A model generated the notes under the pieces. It ran no database searches and was not told the origin of the DNA. It saw only the letters and a list, made by a program, of their open reading frames with translations. A DNA stretch of 27,869 nt from Chloroflexota bacterium (lineage in GTDB: Bacteria; Chloroflexota; Limnocylindria; Limnocylindrales; CSP1-4): the NCBI GenBank assembly GCA_021812735.1, contig JAKAMV010000028.1, positions 1-27,869 of the forward strand. Direction: 5' to 3'. Positions 6,818 through 14,002 of the stretch are shown here, piece after piece (the first letter of the stretch is position 1; every line of letters starts with the position of its first letter). The position numbers were made by a program, and so were the translations under genes.

Positions 6818-8218
6818 ATGCTGACCCGCGACCAGGTCAACGCGCTGAACCCCTGGTGGGGCGATGCGGGCTGGCGGCCGGCCGACGACCTGCACCTCGC
6901 CGCCGCTGCCGCGGCCCCGTTCCGCTGGGATCCGCGCCCGTTCGATCCAGACGACCTCGCCTCGGGCGCCGTGTTCACCCTGCGCGGCCTCCGCCAGAGC
7001 GGCAAGACGACGCTCGCCAAGCGCCTCATCGCCGATCGCGTCGCGGCGGGCCTCGCCCGCCGCACGTGCTTCCTCACGCTCCAGACCGTCACCACCGCCG
7101 ACGAGCTGCGCGAGGCCGTCGAGCTCGTCCTGCGCCTCTGGCCGGACGCCCCCGGCGACTGGCTGTTCGTCCTCGATGAGCTCACCTTCGTCCCGGACTG
7201 GGCGCGCCCGATCGTCTACCTGCGCGAGCACGACCGCGCGTTCCACGCCGCGACCGTGCTCCTCACGGGATCGTCAGCCTACGACCTCGCAGGGTCGGCG
7301 GACCTCCTCCACGGCCGTCGCGGGCGCTGGCACCGGCCGCTCGACAGGCTGCACATGCCGATGAGCTTCCGCGACTACGCGGCCGCCCGGAACCCGGCGG
7401 CGCCGCCCTCGGCTCGGCCCGCCCTGGCGGACCTCCTCTCGCCCGATGGCCGCGCGCTCGTCGAGACGGCGAGCCTGCGCACGGGCGAGCTCGACCAGTA
7501 CCTCGGCGAGTACGTCCGCTGCGGCGGCCTGCCGGCGCCGGTGGCCGACATGCTCCTCGACGGGCGCGTCGCGGACGGCACCGTCACCGAGCTCTGGCGG
7601 GGGCTCTCCGCCGACGCGCGGCGCCTGTCGCGCAGCGACCTCACGCTGCGCAAGCTCTTTGCCAGGACGGTGGTCGCGCTGTCCTCGATGACCGACACTG
7701 GGACCCTCGCTCATGAGCTCGACGTCAGCCGGCCCACCGCGGGCGCCTACGTGGACGTGCTCGCTGCGTCGTTCGCCCTGATCGCCCTCCATCAGCGCGA
7801 CGCCAAGCGCCAGGACGGCCCGGCCCTTCGACGTCCGCGCAAGCTGTATCTGGGCGACCCGGCCCTGGCGGCGATCCCGGGCGTGCTCGGCGGCCCAATG
7901 CCGTCCGAGGGGGCGCTCGTGGAGAACGCGCTCGCGATCGCGCTCCTGCGCGCGGACCGGGCGGCGCTCGAGGGCTTCGCGCACCCCGACCACCTGTACT
8001 ACTGGCGCAGCGCCGACGGTAGGGAGGTCGACTTCCTCGTCACCGAGCCCGCCCTCGTCGCGGTCGAGTCCAAGTACGCCGCGCACCGCACCGGCAAGGA
8101 CTACGAGAGCATGACCAAGGCGTTCGGACGGGGGATCATGGTGAGCCGGCGGGACGTGGAGCTCGACCGCGAAGTCCTGACCGTGCCGGCCGGCGTGCTC
8201 CTGGCGCTCCTTGGCTGA
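6818..8218 (+). CDS. AAA family ATPase with DUF4143-type C-terminal domain
   Basis: A 466-residue member of the widespread 'ATP-binding protein / DUF4143' family. The N-terminal P-loop domain has Walker A at 57-65 (GLRQSGKTT), Walker B at 115-121 (WLFVLDE) and a sensor strand (VLLTGSSAYDL, about 147-157). The C-terminal half has the family landmarks YLGEYVRCGGLPAP, a winged-helix-like segment (HELDVSRPTAGAYVDVL) and a PD-(D/E)XK-like stretch (YYWRSADGREVDFLV, then VAVESKYA), where D of EVD and E/K of ESK match the nuclease-like core. The cellular role of this family is not established; it is frequent in accessory regions. It has its own leaderless promoter and no co-transcribed partner. Family placement is strong, function unknown. 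Confidence 0.88.
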   Translation: MLTRDQVNALNPWWGDAGWRPADDLHLAAAAAAPFRWDPRPFDPDDLASGAVFTLRGLRQSGKTTLAKRLIADRVAAGLARRTCFLTLQTVTTADELREAVELVLRLWPDAPGDWLFVLDELTFVPDWARPIVYLREHDRAFHAATVLLTGSSAYDLAGSADLLHGRRGRWHRPLDRLHMPMSFRDYAAARNPAAPPSARPALADLLSPDGRALVETASLRTGELDQYLGEYVRCGGLPAPVADMLLDGRVADGTVTELWRGLSADARRLSRSDLTLRKLFARTVVALSSMTDTGTLAHELDVSRPTAGAYVDVLAASFALIALHQRDAKRQDGPALRRPRKLYLGDPALAAIPGVLGGPMPSEGALVENALAIALLRADRAALEGFAHPDHLYYWRSADGREVDFLVTEPALVAVESKYAAHRTGKDYESMTKAFGRGIMVSRRDVELDREVLTVPAGVLLALLG

Positions 8219-8415
8219 TGGGAGGATCACCGATCCGCCGCACCCGGCTCTCGATCCGCGTCAACCTTGGTGAGGGTCGCGGGGAGCGTCTGTGGCCGCA
8301 GCCAGGCCGGATCTTCGCGGCGGCGGAGCCACACGTTCACCTGCGCGGTCCGGCTTCTTTGCTCCCGCGCCGTCCGGACTGCGACGATGACGCCCAGCCT
8401 CCTGTCCGTCGCTGG

Positions 8416-8507
8416 CCTTCATTCCCCGCTCGACAATGAAGGTATACGACGGTGTTGTGACCGTACACCTTCAATCTCTGCAGGAGAGTGAAGGTGTACG
8501 AGCGGGG
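8416..8507. promoter_or_regulatory. Cluster of inverted repeats upstream of the Fic gene (candidate operator array)
   Basis: Four half-sites sharing TGAAGG lie within 90 bases. CCTTCATT at 8416-8423 pairs with AATGAAGG at 8435-8442. TGAAGGTATACG at 8437-8448 pairs with CGTACACCTTCA at 8462-8473 with one mismatch. A third direct copy, TGAAGGTGTACG, is at 8489-8500. CCCCGCTCG at 8424-8432 is also the reverse complement of CGAGCGGGG at 8499-8507. The last copy ends within about a dozen bases of the Fic start codon, so a bound protein would block expression. The binding protein is unknown. Confidence 0.6.
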
Positions 8508-8512
8508 TGGAC

Positions 8513-9586
8513 ATGGCCCGATGGGTGGAGCGGACCTGGGAGGGAGACCCGGGAGTGATGGGCGGGCGCCGTGCCCGGGCCTCCTTCCGGTACCGGGCCT
8601 TCGTCCCTGACCCGGTCGCTGCCCTCGCGCCCGTCGTCCCGTTCGAAGTGGCAGACGCCGCCGCCGACGCCGAGGCCGCGATCCGGGCGCTCAACGAGCG
8701 GGCGACCGTCGGCGGGCTCGAGGCGATCGGGCCGCTGCTCCTCAGGTCGGAGGCGGCGGCCTCGTCGCGCATCGAGGGCTACGACGTGTCCTCGCTCAAC
8801 CTCGCCCGGGCCCTGGTCGATCCCAGAGCGGCGAGGGGGAGCGCCCGGACCGTCGCCGCGAACGTCTCCGCGATGGAGGAGGCCGTCGCAATCGCCGACC
8901 GGGAGGGGCCGGTCGGGGTGGACGACCTCCTCGCGATCCACGCGGTGCTGATGGCGGGCGACGAGCGCGCGCGCCCCGGCCGCGTGCGCGAGGAGCAGAA
9001 CTGGATCGGCGGGCGCCTGGGCAACCCGTCCGACGCCGCCTTCGTGCCGCCGCCCGAGGACCTCGTCGCCCCGCTCCTCGACGACCTCGTCGCGTTCGTC
9101 GCGCGCGACGACCTCCCGGCGGTCGCCCAGGCGGCCATCGCCCACGCCCAGTTCGAGACGATCCACCCGTTCATCGACGGCAACGGGCGCGTCGGGCGCG
9201 CGCTCGTCCACGTGGTCCTTCGGCGCAGGGGCGCGGCCAGGAGGTTCGTGCCGCCGGTCTCCATCGTGCTGGCCGCCCGGCCCGCCGCGTACGTCGACGG
9301 CCTGACCGCCTTCCGCGAGGGGCGCGTCGCGGACTGGGTCGCCTCCTTCTCGGGGGTGGCCGCAAGGGCGGCGACGGTGTCGATCGAGCTCGCCGACCAG
9401 GTGGCCTGGCTGCAGGCCGCGTGGCGCGAGCGCGCCGGCCGCCCGAGGTCCGACTCCGCCGCCGCGCGACTGATCTCGCTGCTGCCGGCGCTCCCCGTCC
9501 TCTCCGCGCCGACCGCCCGGGGCGCCATCGGCGTGAGCCAGCAGCAGACGCTCGCCGCCTACGAGGCACGGGTTGTCGGCCGGTGA
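8513..9586 (+). CDS. Fic family protein AMP-transferase, class II, with shortened C-terminal HTH
   Basis: About 357 residues. The Fic core has the complete catalytic motif HPFIDGNGRVGR (about 218-229), with the catalytic His and the Mg/ATP-binding loop. Upstream is the inhibitory helix motif S-x-x-x-E-G (SSRIEG, about 84-89), whose Glu blocks ATP gamma-phosphate; its N-terminal position makes this class II. The family transfers AMP (sometimes other groups) to protein hydroxyls. Most members of this subgroup end in a winged helix; here only its beginning is visible (GAIGVSQQQTLAAYEARVVGR) before the stop, so the wing seems missing. The start is ATG 8513, five bases after GGGG; GTG 8507 in the same frame is possible. 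No partner antitoxin gene is adjacent. It is preceded by the repeat cluster at 8416-8507. Confidence 0.87.
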   Translation: MARWVERTWEGDPGVMGGRRARASFRYRAFVPDPVAALAPVVPFEVADAAADAEAAIRALNERATVGGLEAIGPLLLRSEAAASSRIEGYDVSSLNLARALVDPRAARGSARTVAANVSAMEEAVAIADREGPVGVDDLLAIHAVLMAGDERARPGRVREEQNWIGGRLGNPSDAAFVPPPEDLVAPLLDDLVAFVARDDLPAVAQAAIAHAQFETIHPFIDGNGRVGRALVHVVLRRRGAARRFVPPVSIVLAARPAAYVDGLTAFREGRVADWVASFSGVAARAATVSIELADQVAWLQAAWRERAGRPRSDSAAARLISLLPALPVLSAPTARGAIGVSQQQTLAAYEARVVGR

Positions 9587-9690
9587 GGTGCGCTCCGCCC
9601 GGCCGGGCCACGTTCACTCCCCTGACGCGCGTCCCGAACGCGGTCCCGCGCCTGCCGGGGTGGGTGGCCGGCTCCCGGTCGCGCGCACCT

Positions 9691-11010
9691 TCAGTGGGAG
9701 TCGGACGCTGGACCGAGGGCGGCGACGCCGTTCTGGTCGTAGAGCGTCATCGCGAACCGGCCCGATGACCTGATGCCCGAGCAGTCGAAGGAGTACGCGA
9801 GCGCCACGCTGTCTCCCGGGGCCATGAACGGCTCCGACGACTTGATCCCGTTCCGGTTGAATGCCAGCAGCACGTTCGGCGACGGCGTGACCGAGTGCGA
9901 GCCCGCCTGCGGCCCGACGATCGTGAGGGAGGCCTGCGGGCTGCCCGCGCTCGTGTCGAGCGACCCGCCCGGGTCCATGTCCCAGTGCAGGACGGCAGGA
10001 CCCAGCGCAGCGTTTGCGGGGACCGGCAGGCGTACCTCGAGCATGACGCTGGCCCCGGGCGCCAGCGAGGGCCCGATGGCGGCGCAGTTCAGGAGCAGGA
10101 ACGCGGCCGTGGGCAGCTTGAGCGCCACGCCGCCGACGACCATGTTCTCCGAGTAGGTGGGGCAGGGGTCGAGCGGGGCGGCGTGGGTCCCGATGTTCGT
10201 GAGCGTCACGTAGTAGACGAGGTCGGCGCCTGGGGTGACGGACGACGGAACGGTCAGCGCGGCCGACGCTGGCTGCGGCGCGGACGCCGGCCCCTCCGGC
10301 GCGACCGGGGTGAAGGCGTGGGCGGTGAAGGTGGACGCGGCCGACGGGACGTCGCAGCGGGGCACCCCGCCGATCCCCGGCCCGGGCGACGTCGGGCCGG
10401 CGTCGATGGGTGCTCCCCCCGACGGGAGGGTGACGGCGAGGGACGTGACGACAGGCTTCGTGGCGCCGCACCAGTTCGACCACCACACGTAGTCCCCCGC
10501 TTTCCCGTGCGTCTCGAGGAGGACTGGGCCGGCGACCGCGCCCGGGACGTTGCCCCCGTCGCCGGGGTCGCCGCGGTACGTGATCGGCCCGACAGCCGTC
10601 GTGCCGGAGCGCAGCTCGACGAGCCGCGGGCTGCCCTCGAGGGCGCAGGCGCGCGTGCCGACGTTGGTCACGGTGAGCGAGCCGAGCATCTGCCCGCCTC
10701 CCCCCTGCCACCCGGCGGACGCGGCGAGGTCGCCGGGGAGGCAGGGGGGCGTCCCCGGCGGGACGGCGGCCGGCGTCGGCGAAGGGGCCGTCAGGGCCGA
10801 CTGGTCGAGCCACGGGACGATCGAACCCGAGGGTCTCGGGTCCCCAGCCGGGCTGGCGGACTGCCCTGTCGGCGAGACCGCCGCCGTTGCTGCCGGGCCC
10901 ACGGCCGAGCCCGGCTGGCTCGCGAGGGGCGACGCGGCGCTCCCGCACGCCGCTACCAGGGAGGCGCTGACCAGCGCGCTCGAGAGAGCCGCGAGCCTCC
11001 GTCTCGTCAT
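9691..11010 (-). CDS. Secreted lipoprotein with DUF4232-like domain
   Basis: A 439-residue lipoprotein. The N-terminus MTRRRLAALSSALVSASLVAAC is a lipoprotein signal with Cys22 as the lipidated residue. A Ser/Pro/Ala linker (about 25-85) follows. Residues about 89-215 (CLPGDLAASAGWQGGGGQML, then GSLTVTNVGTRACALEGSPRL) match the DUF4232 pattern, beginning with a Cys pair and containing a 'TN-G---C-L-G-P' strand. The second half (about 245-439) looks like further beta-sandwich repeats (YYVTLTNIGTHAAPLDPCPTYS). The frame stays open upstream, but ATG 11010 is chosen because the signal peptide begins there and because it overlaps the stop of the upstream gene (ATGA). Role unknown; extracytoplasmic. 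Confidence 0.8.
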   Translation of the reverse strand: MTRRRLAALSSALVSASLVAACGSAASPLASQPGSAVGPAATAAVSPTGQSASPAGDPRPSGSIVPWLDQSALTAPSPTPAAVPPGTPPCLPGDLAASAGWQGGGGQMLGSLTVTNVGTRACALEGSPRLVELRSGTTAVGPITYRGDPGDGGNVPGAVAGPVLLETHGKAGDYVWWSNWCGATKPVVTSLAVTLPSGGAPIDAGPTSPGPGIGGVPRCDVPSAASTFTAHAFTPVAPEGPASAPQPASAALTVPSSVTPGADLVYYVTLTNIGTHAAPLDPCPTYSENMVVGGVALKLPTAAFLLLNCAAIGPSLAPGASVMLEVRLPVPANAALGPAVLHWDMDPGGSLDTSAGSPQASLTIVGPQAGSHSVTPSPNVLLAFNRNGIKSSEPFMAPGDSVALAYSFDCSGIRSSGRFAMTLYDQNGVAALGPASDSH

Positions 11011-11570
11011 TGGTGACTGCGCCTGCCCGGGCGCGTGCGGCGCGAGGCCCCGGCGAGGCCGGCGAGGCCCGCGAGGACGAGGATCGCCGCCCGCCAGTCT
11101 GCGGCCGCCGGGGCTAGCGAGGCGGGTAGCGCGTCCGTTGCCGGGAGGCGCCCGAACCACGCCAGCAGGGCCGCGAGGGTCTGGGGAGTGCCCGGATGCT
11201 GCTGGTATCGCTCGGGGTCCAGCGCGCCGGAGGCCGCGACGTGCCATGCGATGGTCACCGCGCGGGAGTCGAGCGTCGAAGGGTCGCGGAACGCGACGAC
11301 CGCCCGCTTCCACCCAGGCTGGACCGCGGCCGAAGGTGTCACGGGGAAGCGCAGTGTCGCTGCGGCGTGGCCCTTGAGGACCCGCTCGACCTCGAGGTCG
11401 AAGCCGCCGTCGGAACGCTGCGTGACGTCCGCGAGCACGACGAGCCGCGACGAGCCCACGACGTCCGAGAAGGTGGTGGATGCGAGCCCGGAGTCGGCCA
11501 TGGCCGTGGCGCCGACGGCTGCAAAGAGAGCCGCGGCCAGCCCGGCCGAGAGGAGCGCCCTGCCGATCAT
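11007..11570 (-). CDS. Secreted, membrane-anchored protein of unknown function
   Basis: A 187-residue protein. An N-terminal signal peptide (RALLSAGLAAALFAAVGATAMA) is followed by an exported domain of about 125 residues (SSRLVVLADVTQRSDGGFDL, then EVERVLKGHAAATLRFPV) with alternating strands and no family I recognise. The end has a hydrophobic segment (WRAAILVLAGLAGLAG) then an Arg-rich tail, as in a stop-transfer anchor with the body outside. It overlaps the following lipoprotein gene by four bases, so the two are probably co-translated and may act together at the cell surface. Start ATG 11570 lacks a strong Shine-Dalgarno. Confidence 0.7.
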   Translation of the reverse strand: MIGRALLSAGLAAALFAAVGATAMADSGLASTTFSDVVGSSRLVVLADVTQRSDGGFDLEVERVLKGHAAATLRFPVTPSAAVQPGWKRAVVAFRDPSTLDSRAVTIAWHVAASGALDPERYQQHPGTPQTLAALLAWFGRLPATDALPASLAPAAADWRAAILVLAGLAGLAGASRRTRPGRRSHQ

Positions 11571-11678
11571 CTCTGAGCCGTGCCTCCACTGCCCGTGGGT
11601 CGGGTGTTCGACGCGCCCGCCGCCTGGACTGTGGTGCGCTCCTGGCGGCGTGACCGCAAGGGCCTGATCGGCTCGCGC

Positions 11679-12230
11679 CTACGGCATCGCCCACCCGTCG
11701 GGCGGCACCGTGAAGGCGGCGACGCTCGCCTTCCACGGCCCGCCGGGCGTCGAGCCGTGCGGCGGCGTCCGGGAGAGGCCGACGGCGGCGACCTTGGCCG
11801 TCCCCGAGAAGCCGACCCAGCCGTGCATCGAGGCGCCCGGCACGATGATCGGGCCGAAGCAGACCACCGGCGACTCGGCGCCGGGCCACAGCACGCTGCA
11901 CTGGAAGGGCCCCGGCTGGATGCGGACCTGGGTCACGGGCAGGCCCAGCGGCGCGACGACGGCCTCGACGGCCGCGAGCGCCGACGGGCAGGGATCGCCC
12001 GAGCCGCCCGGCGCGACCTCGGCCGGCTCGGGGACGCAGACGATCGAGGCGCTGGGGGACGGCGACGCGGTCGCGGTCGCCGGGGGCGACGGGCTCGCCG
12101 GGGGCGGGGGCGAGGGCGGGGGCGACGGGGTTGTGGACTGCGGAGGCGGCTGCGTCGGGGCGGCGGTAGGCGCCGGGGAGGCGCAGGCCGCCAGCGTTAC
12201 CAGCAGGAGCAGAGCGGCGAGTCGGCGCAT
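11679..12230 (-). CDS. Small lipoprotein with Pro/Ser/Thr-rich linker
   Basis: A 183-residue protein starting MRRLAALLLLVTLAACASP: a lipoprotein signal with Cys16. A proline-rich spacer (about 17-62) follows, then a globular part of about 115 residues with four cysteines (IVCVPEP, GDPCPSAL, QCSVLWPG, VVCFGPI) that could form two disulfides. The frame is open well upstream, but the lipobox fixes the start at ATG 12230. The gene lies 108 bases before the next minus-strand gene and may be first in a three-gene envelope operon. I recognise no family. Confidence 0.72.
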   Translation of the reverse strand: MRRLAALLLLVTLAACASPAPTAAPTQPPPQSTTPSPPPSPPPPASPSPPATATASPSPSASIVCVPEPAEVAPGGSGDPCPSALAAVEAVVAPLGLPVTQVRIQPGPFQCSVLWPGAESPVVCFGPIIVPGASMHGWVGFSGTAKVAAVGLSRTPPHGSTPGGPWKASVAAFTVPPDGWAMP

Positions 12231-12359
12231 CGCACCCGGTGACGGACGTGGAGGCGTGGAGGTTCCGCGGGGCAGGACAGCCAGTCTAGCCGCGCGCGTT
12301 GGCTCGTCGTCCTCGGCAGCCGCGGATTCAGGATTCACCCGAGCTGCGCGCCTTTCGGG

Positions 12360-12386
12360 TTGCACCGCGTCGCGCCCTGCGACAAT
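12360..12386 (+). promoter_or_regulatory. Possible leaderless promoter of the VanZ-like gene
   Basis: TTGCAC at 12360-12365 and GACAAT at 12381-12386, with a short 15-base spacer. The GTG start at 12393 follows six bases after the -10, the same distance as at the promoters ending 5489 and 6811. The short spacer makes the -35 uncertain; the -10 and start geometry are the better evidence. Confidence 0.4.
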
Positions 12387-12392
12387 CGGCGG

Positions 12393-12992
12393 GTGGACCT
12401 CCTCGACAGCGTTCCGCGCTTCGGACTGACGCTGTTCGAGCGCGGCCTCGCCGCGGTCGCCCTCGCCTGGGCCGTCCTCACCGCGGTCCGCTGGCGCCGC
12501 TCGGGCGTACGCGCCGCCCTCTCGCTGTCCGTGCCCGAGGCGCTGATCGCGATCGGTGCGGTCGGCGTCTGGGCATTCACCGTCGCCCCCGACAAGATCT
12601 TCCTGCCCGGCGACATCCCGCAGCACATGCCGGTCAACCTCGTCCCGGTCCTGCCCCTCGTCTCGGATCTCCTGGGGCCCGAAGGCTGGTTCCTGAACGG
12701 CCCGAACCTCGTGGCGAACCTCGTGCTCTACGCCCCGATAGGGTTCGGCCTCCGCTGGCGGTTCGGCCTGCGCATGCGGTGGATCCTGCTGGCAGCGGCA
12801 GCCCTGAGCACGGCCGTCGAGGTGTCGCAGGCGCTCTCGGACCAGATGCGGACCCCCGACGTCAACGACGTCCTCCTGAACACGGTCAGCGCGGCCGTGG
12901 GTGCGTTGGCGTTCACGGCGGCGCACCGGCTGCTCGCCGTCCGTGGCCGGGGACGCCGAGCCGCGGCACCGGAGCCGGATGCGGCTGGGTAA
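12393..12992 (+). CDS. VanZ-like family integral membrane protein
   Basis: A 199-residue membrane protein with about four to five hydrophobic segments (GLAAVALAWAVLTAV; ALIAIGAVGVWAFTV; LVANLVLYAPIGFGL; ILLAAAALSTAVEV; LLNTVSAAVGALAFTAA). The VanZ-like signatures are clear: NLVPVLPLV before a transmembrane helix, NLVLYAPIGFGL, EVSQALSDQMRTPDVNDVLLNTVSAAVGAL. VanZ itself gives low-level teicoplanin resistance, but most homologues have no known role and should not be read as resistance genes. GTG 12393 is chosen over the upstream in-frame ATG 12360, because residues encoded before it are not protein-like and because of the -10 six bases upstream. Confidence 0.82.
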   Translation: MDLLDSVPRFGLTLFERGLAAVALAWAVLTAVRWRRSGVRAALSLSVPEALIAIGAVGVWAFTVAPDKIFLPGDIPQHMPVNLVPVLPLVSDLLGPEGWFLNGPNLVANLVLYAPIGFGLRWRFGLRMRWILLAAAALSTAVEVSQALSDQMRTPDVNDVLLNTVSAAVGALAFTAAHRLLAVRGRGRRAAAPEPDAAG

Positions 12993-13181
12993 GCTACTGT
13001 CCGCCGCCTCGCCTCACCCTCGGGTTCAGGCTGCCGCAGCGCCAGGGTCCACATCCAGGCGAGAAGGGTCACGCGCTCCGGAGCCACTCGCACGGCTCGG
13101 ACGGCTCGGTCAGCCGCATCGTGGTCGGAAGGTCGGTGGCCGCGGGGCTATGCCTCTCGCCCAGACCAGTACGCATGTTCT

Positions 13182-13664
13182 ATGTCGCACCGTCGTCGCT
13201 GCGGCGCAGAAGTCCGCTATCCCCGCCGCCCTGTCGTCGTGGTTCAGGGCGACGCCTTCAACGCGAGCACCCTTCGGGCCGTCCTCTGCGTCGTGCTCAC
13301 GAGCAACGTGAAGTGGGCCGAGGCGCCGGCCAACGTGCTGCTCGCCGCCAAGGCCACGGGCCTGCCGAAGCCGTCGGTCGCCAACGTCTCGCAGCTCGTG
13401 ACCCTCGACCGCGGGGCGCTCACCGAGCGGGCCGGCCGCCTCTCGGCGTCGGGCCTCGAGCTCGTGCTCGCCGGTTCGACGTCGTCCTCGGGCGGGGCTG
13501 ACGACAGCCCTCCCCCGGTCGCCGCCACCTGCTACGAGGACCACAGTCCGCGGCCCGTGGCGACGGAGGTCCGACCGGGGATCATGGCCGTGCGCGGGGA
13601 GGGTCGGCCCAGCAAGCGCCTCCGGCGCGCGCTCGAGCGACTGCGGCGGGCCGCCGACGCCTGA
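13182..13664 (+). CDS. MazF/PemK-like toxin, probably damaged
   Basis: The middle of this 160-residue frame is clearly MazF/PemK: RRPVVVVQGDAFNASTLRAV, then LCVVLTSNVKWAEAPANVLL, TGLPKPSVANVSQLVTLDRG and LTERAGRLSASGLELVL. Such toxins cut mRNA at short motifs. Both ends look wrong. At the start, the usual 'RRGEVW-A-L' strand and the following 10-12 residues are reduced to RRCGAEVRYP. Near 13470 the family-like C-terminus continues in the +1 frame (FDVVLGRG, stop at 13501), while this frame runs on through unrelated sequence to 13664. One extra G in the GG of gccggttcg would restore the short form. No antitoxin gene lies upstream in 12993-13181. It is probably an inactive relic, unless the frameshift is a sequencing error. 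Confidence 0.6.
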   Translation: MSHRRRCGAEVRYPRRPVVVVQGDAFNASTLRAVLCVVLTSNVKWAEAPANVLLAAKATGLPKPSVANVSQLVTLDRGALTERAGRLSASGLELVLAGSTSSSGGADDSPPPVAATCYEDHSPRPVATEVRPGIMAVRGEGRPSKRLRRALERLRRAADA

Positions 13665-14002
13665 GCCCGAAGCCGGAAGAGGCCGTCCCCACCAAGCGCG
13701 TCATGCAGGGCCGTCGCCACCAGTCGCCCCACAGGGTCTGGTTGCCCCCAATCGCCCGGTCGACGATGCTCTGCATGTGGGACGAGGACCAGAGCGCCGG
13801 CGACGGGGCAACGCACGCGACAGCGCGAAACACCAGGTGACTTCCCCGGTCGAGGCACTCCGGCGCGCCGGCAGCTCCACCGACGACATGCTGCGCGCGA
13901 CGGTGGGCGGCCTTCTCCCGATCCGCGTCGCAGACCCCGTCGAGCGCCTCGCAGACCGCGTCACCAACGGCGTCTGGGCCGCCGGGCGGGCGGGCTGACG
14001 CG
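13665..14002. other. Region without a confident gene, upstream of the first sugar kinase
   Basis: About 340 bases. A short plus-strand frame (13777-13998) ends four bases before the kinase ATG and encodes residues such as DDMLRATVGGLLPIRVADPV, which could be translated for coupling or be a remnant; I recognise no family. A minus-strand frame overlaps it with equally weak composition. No promoter with a good -35/-10 pair was found for the kinase. Confidence 0.45.

Noticed and set aside
6549..6824. Short plus-strand frame upstream of the AAA ATPase
   Set aside because: Arg/Pro-rich, no start signal, and it runs over the promoter and start of the ATPase gene in a different frame.
11011..11901. 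N-terminal extension of the DUF4232-like lipoprotein
   Set aside because: The frame is open, but a textbook lipoprotein signal begins at ATG 11010, which also overlaps the upstream stop; the extension covers another gene.
12299..13501. 400-codon plus-strand frame spanning the VanZ-like gene and the MazF region
   Set aside because: It is out of frame with the VanZ-like protein and Arg/Pro-rich; only its last few codons matter, as the probable true end of the MazF gene.
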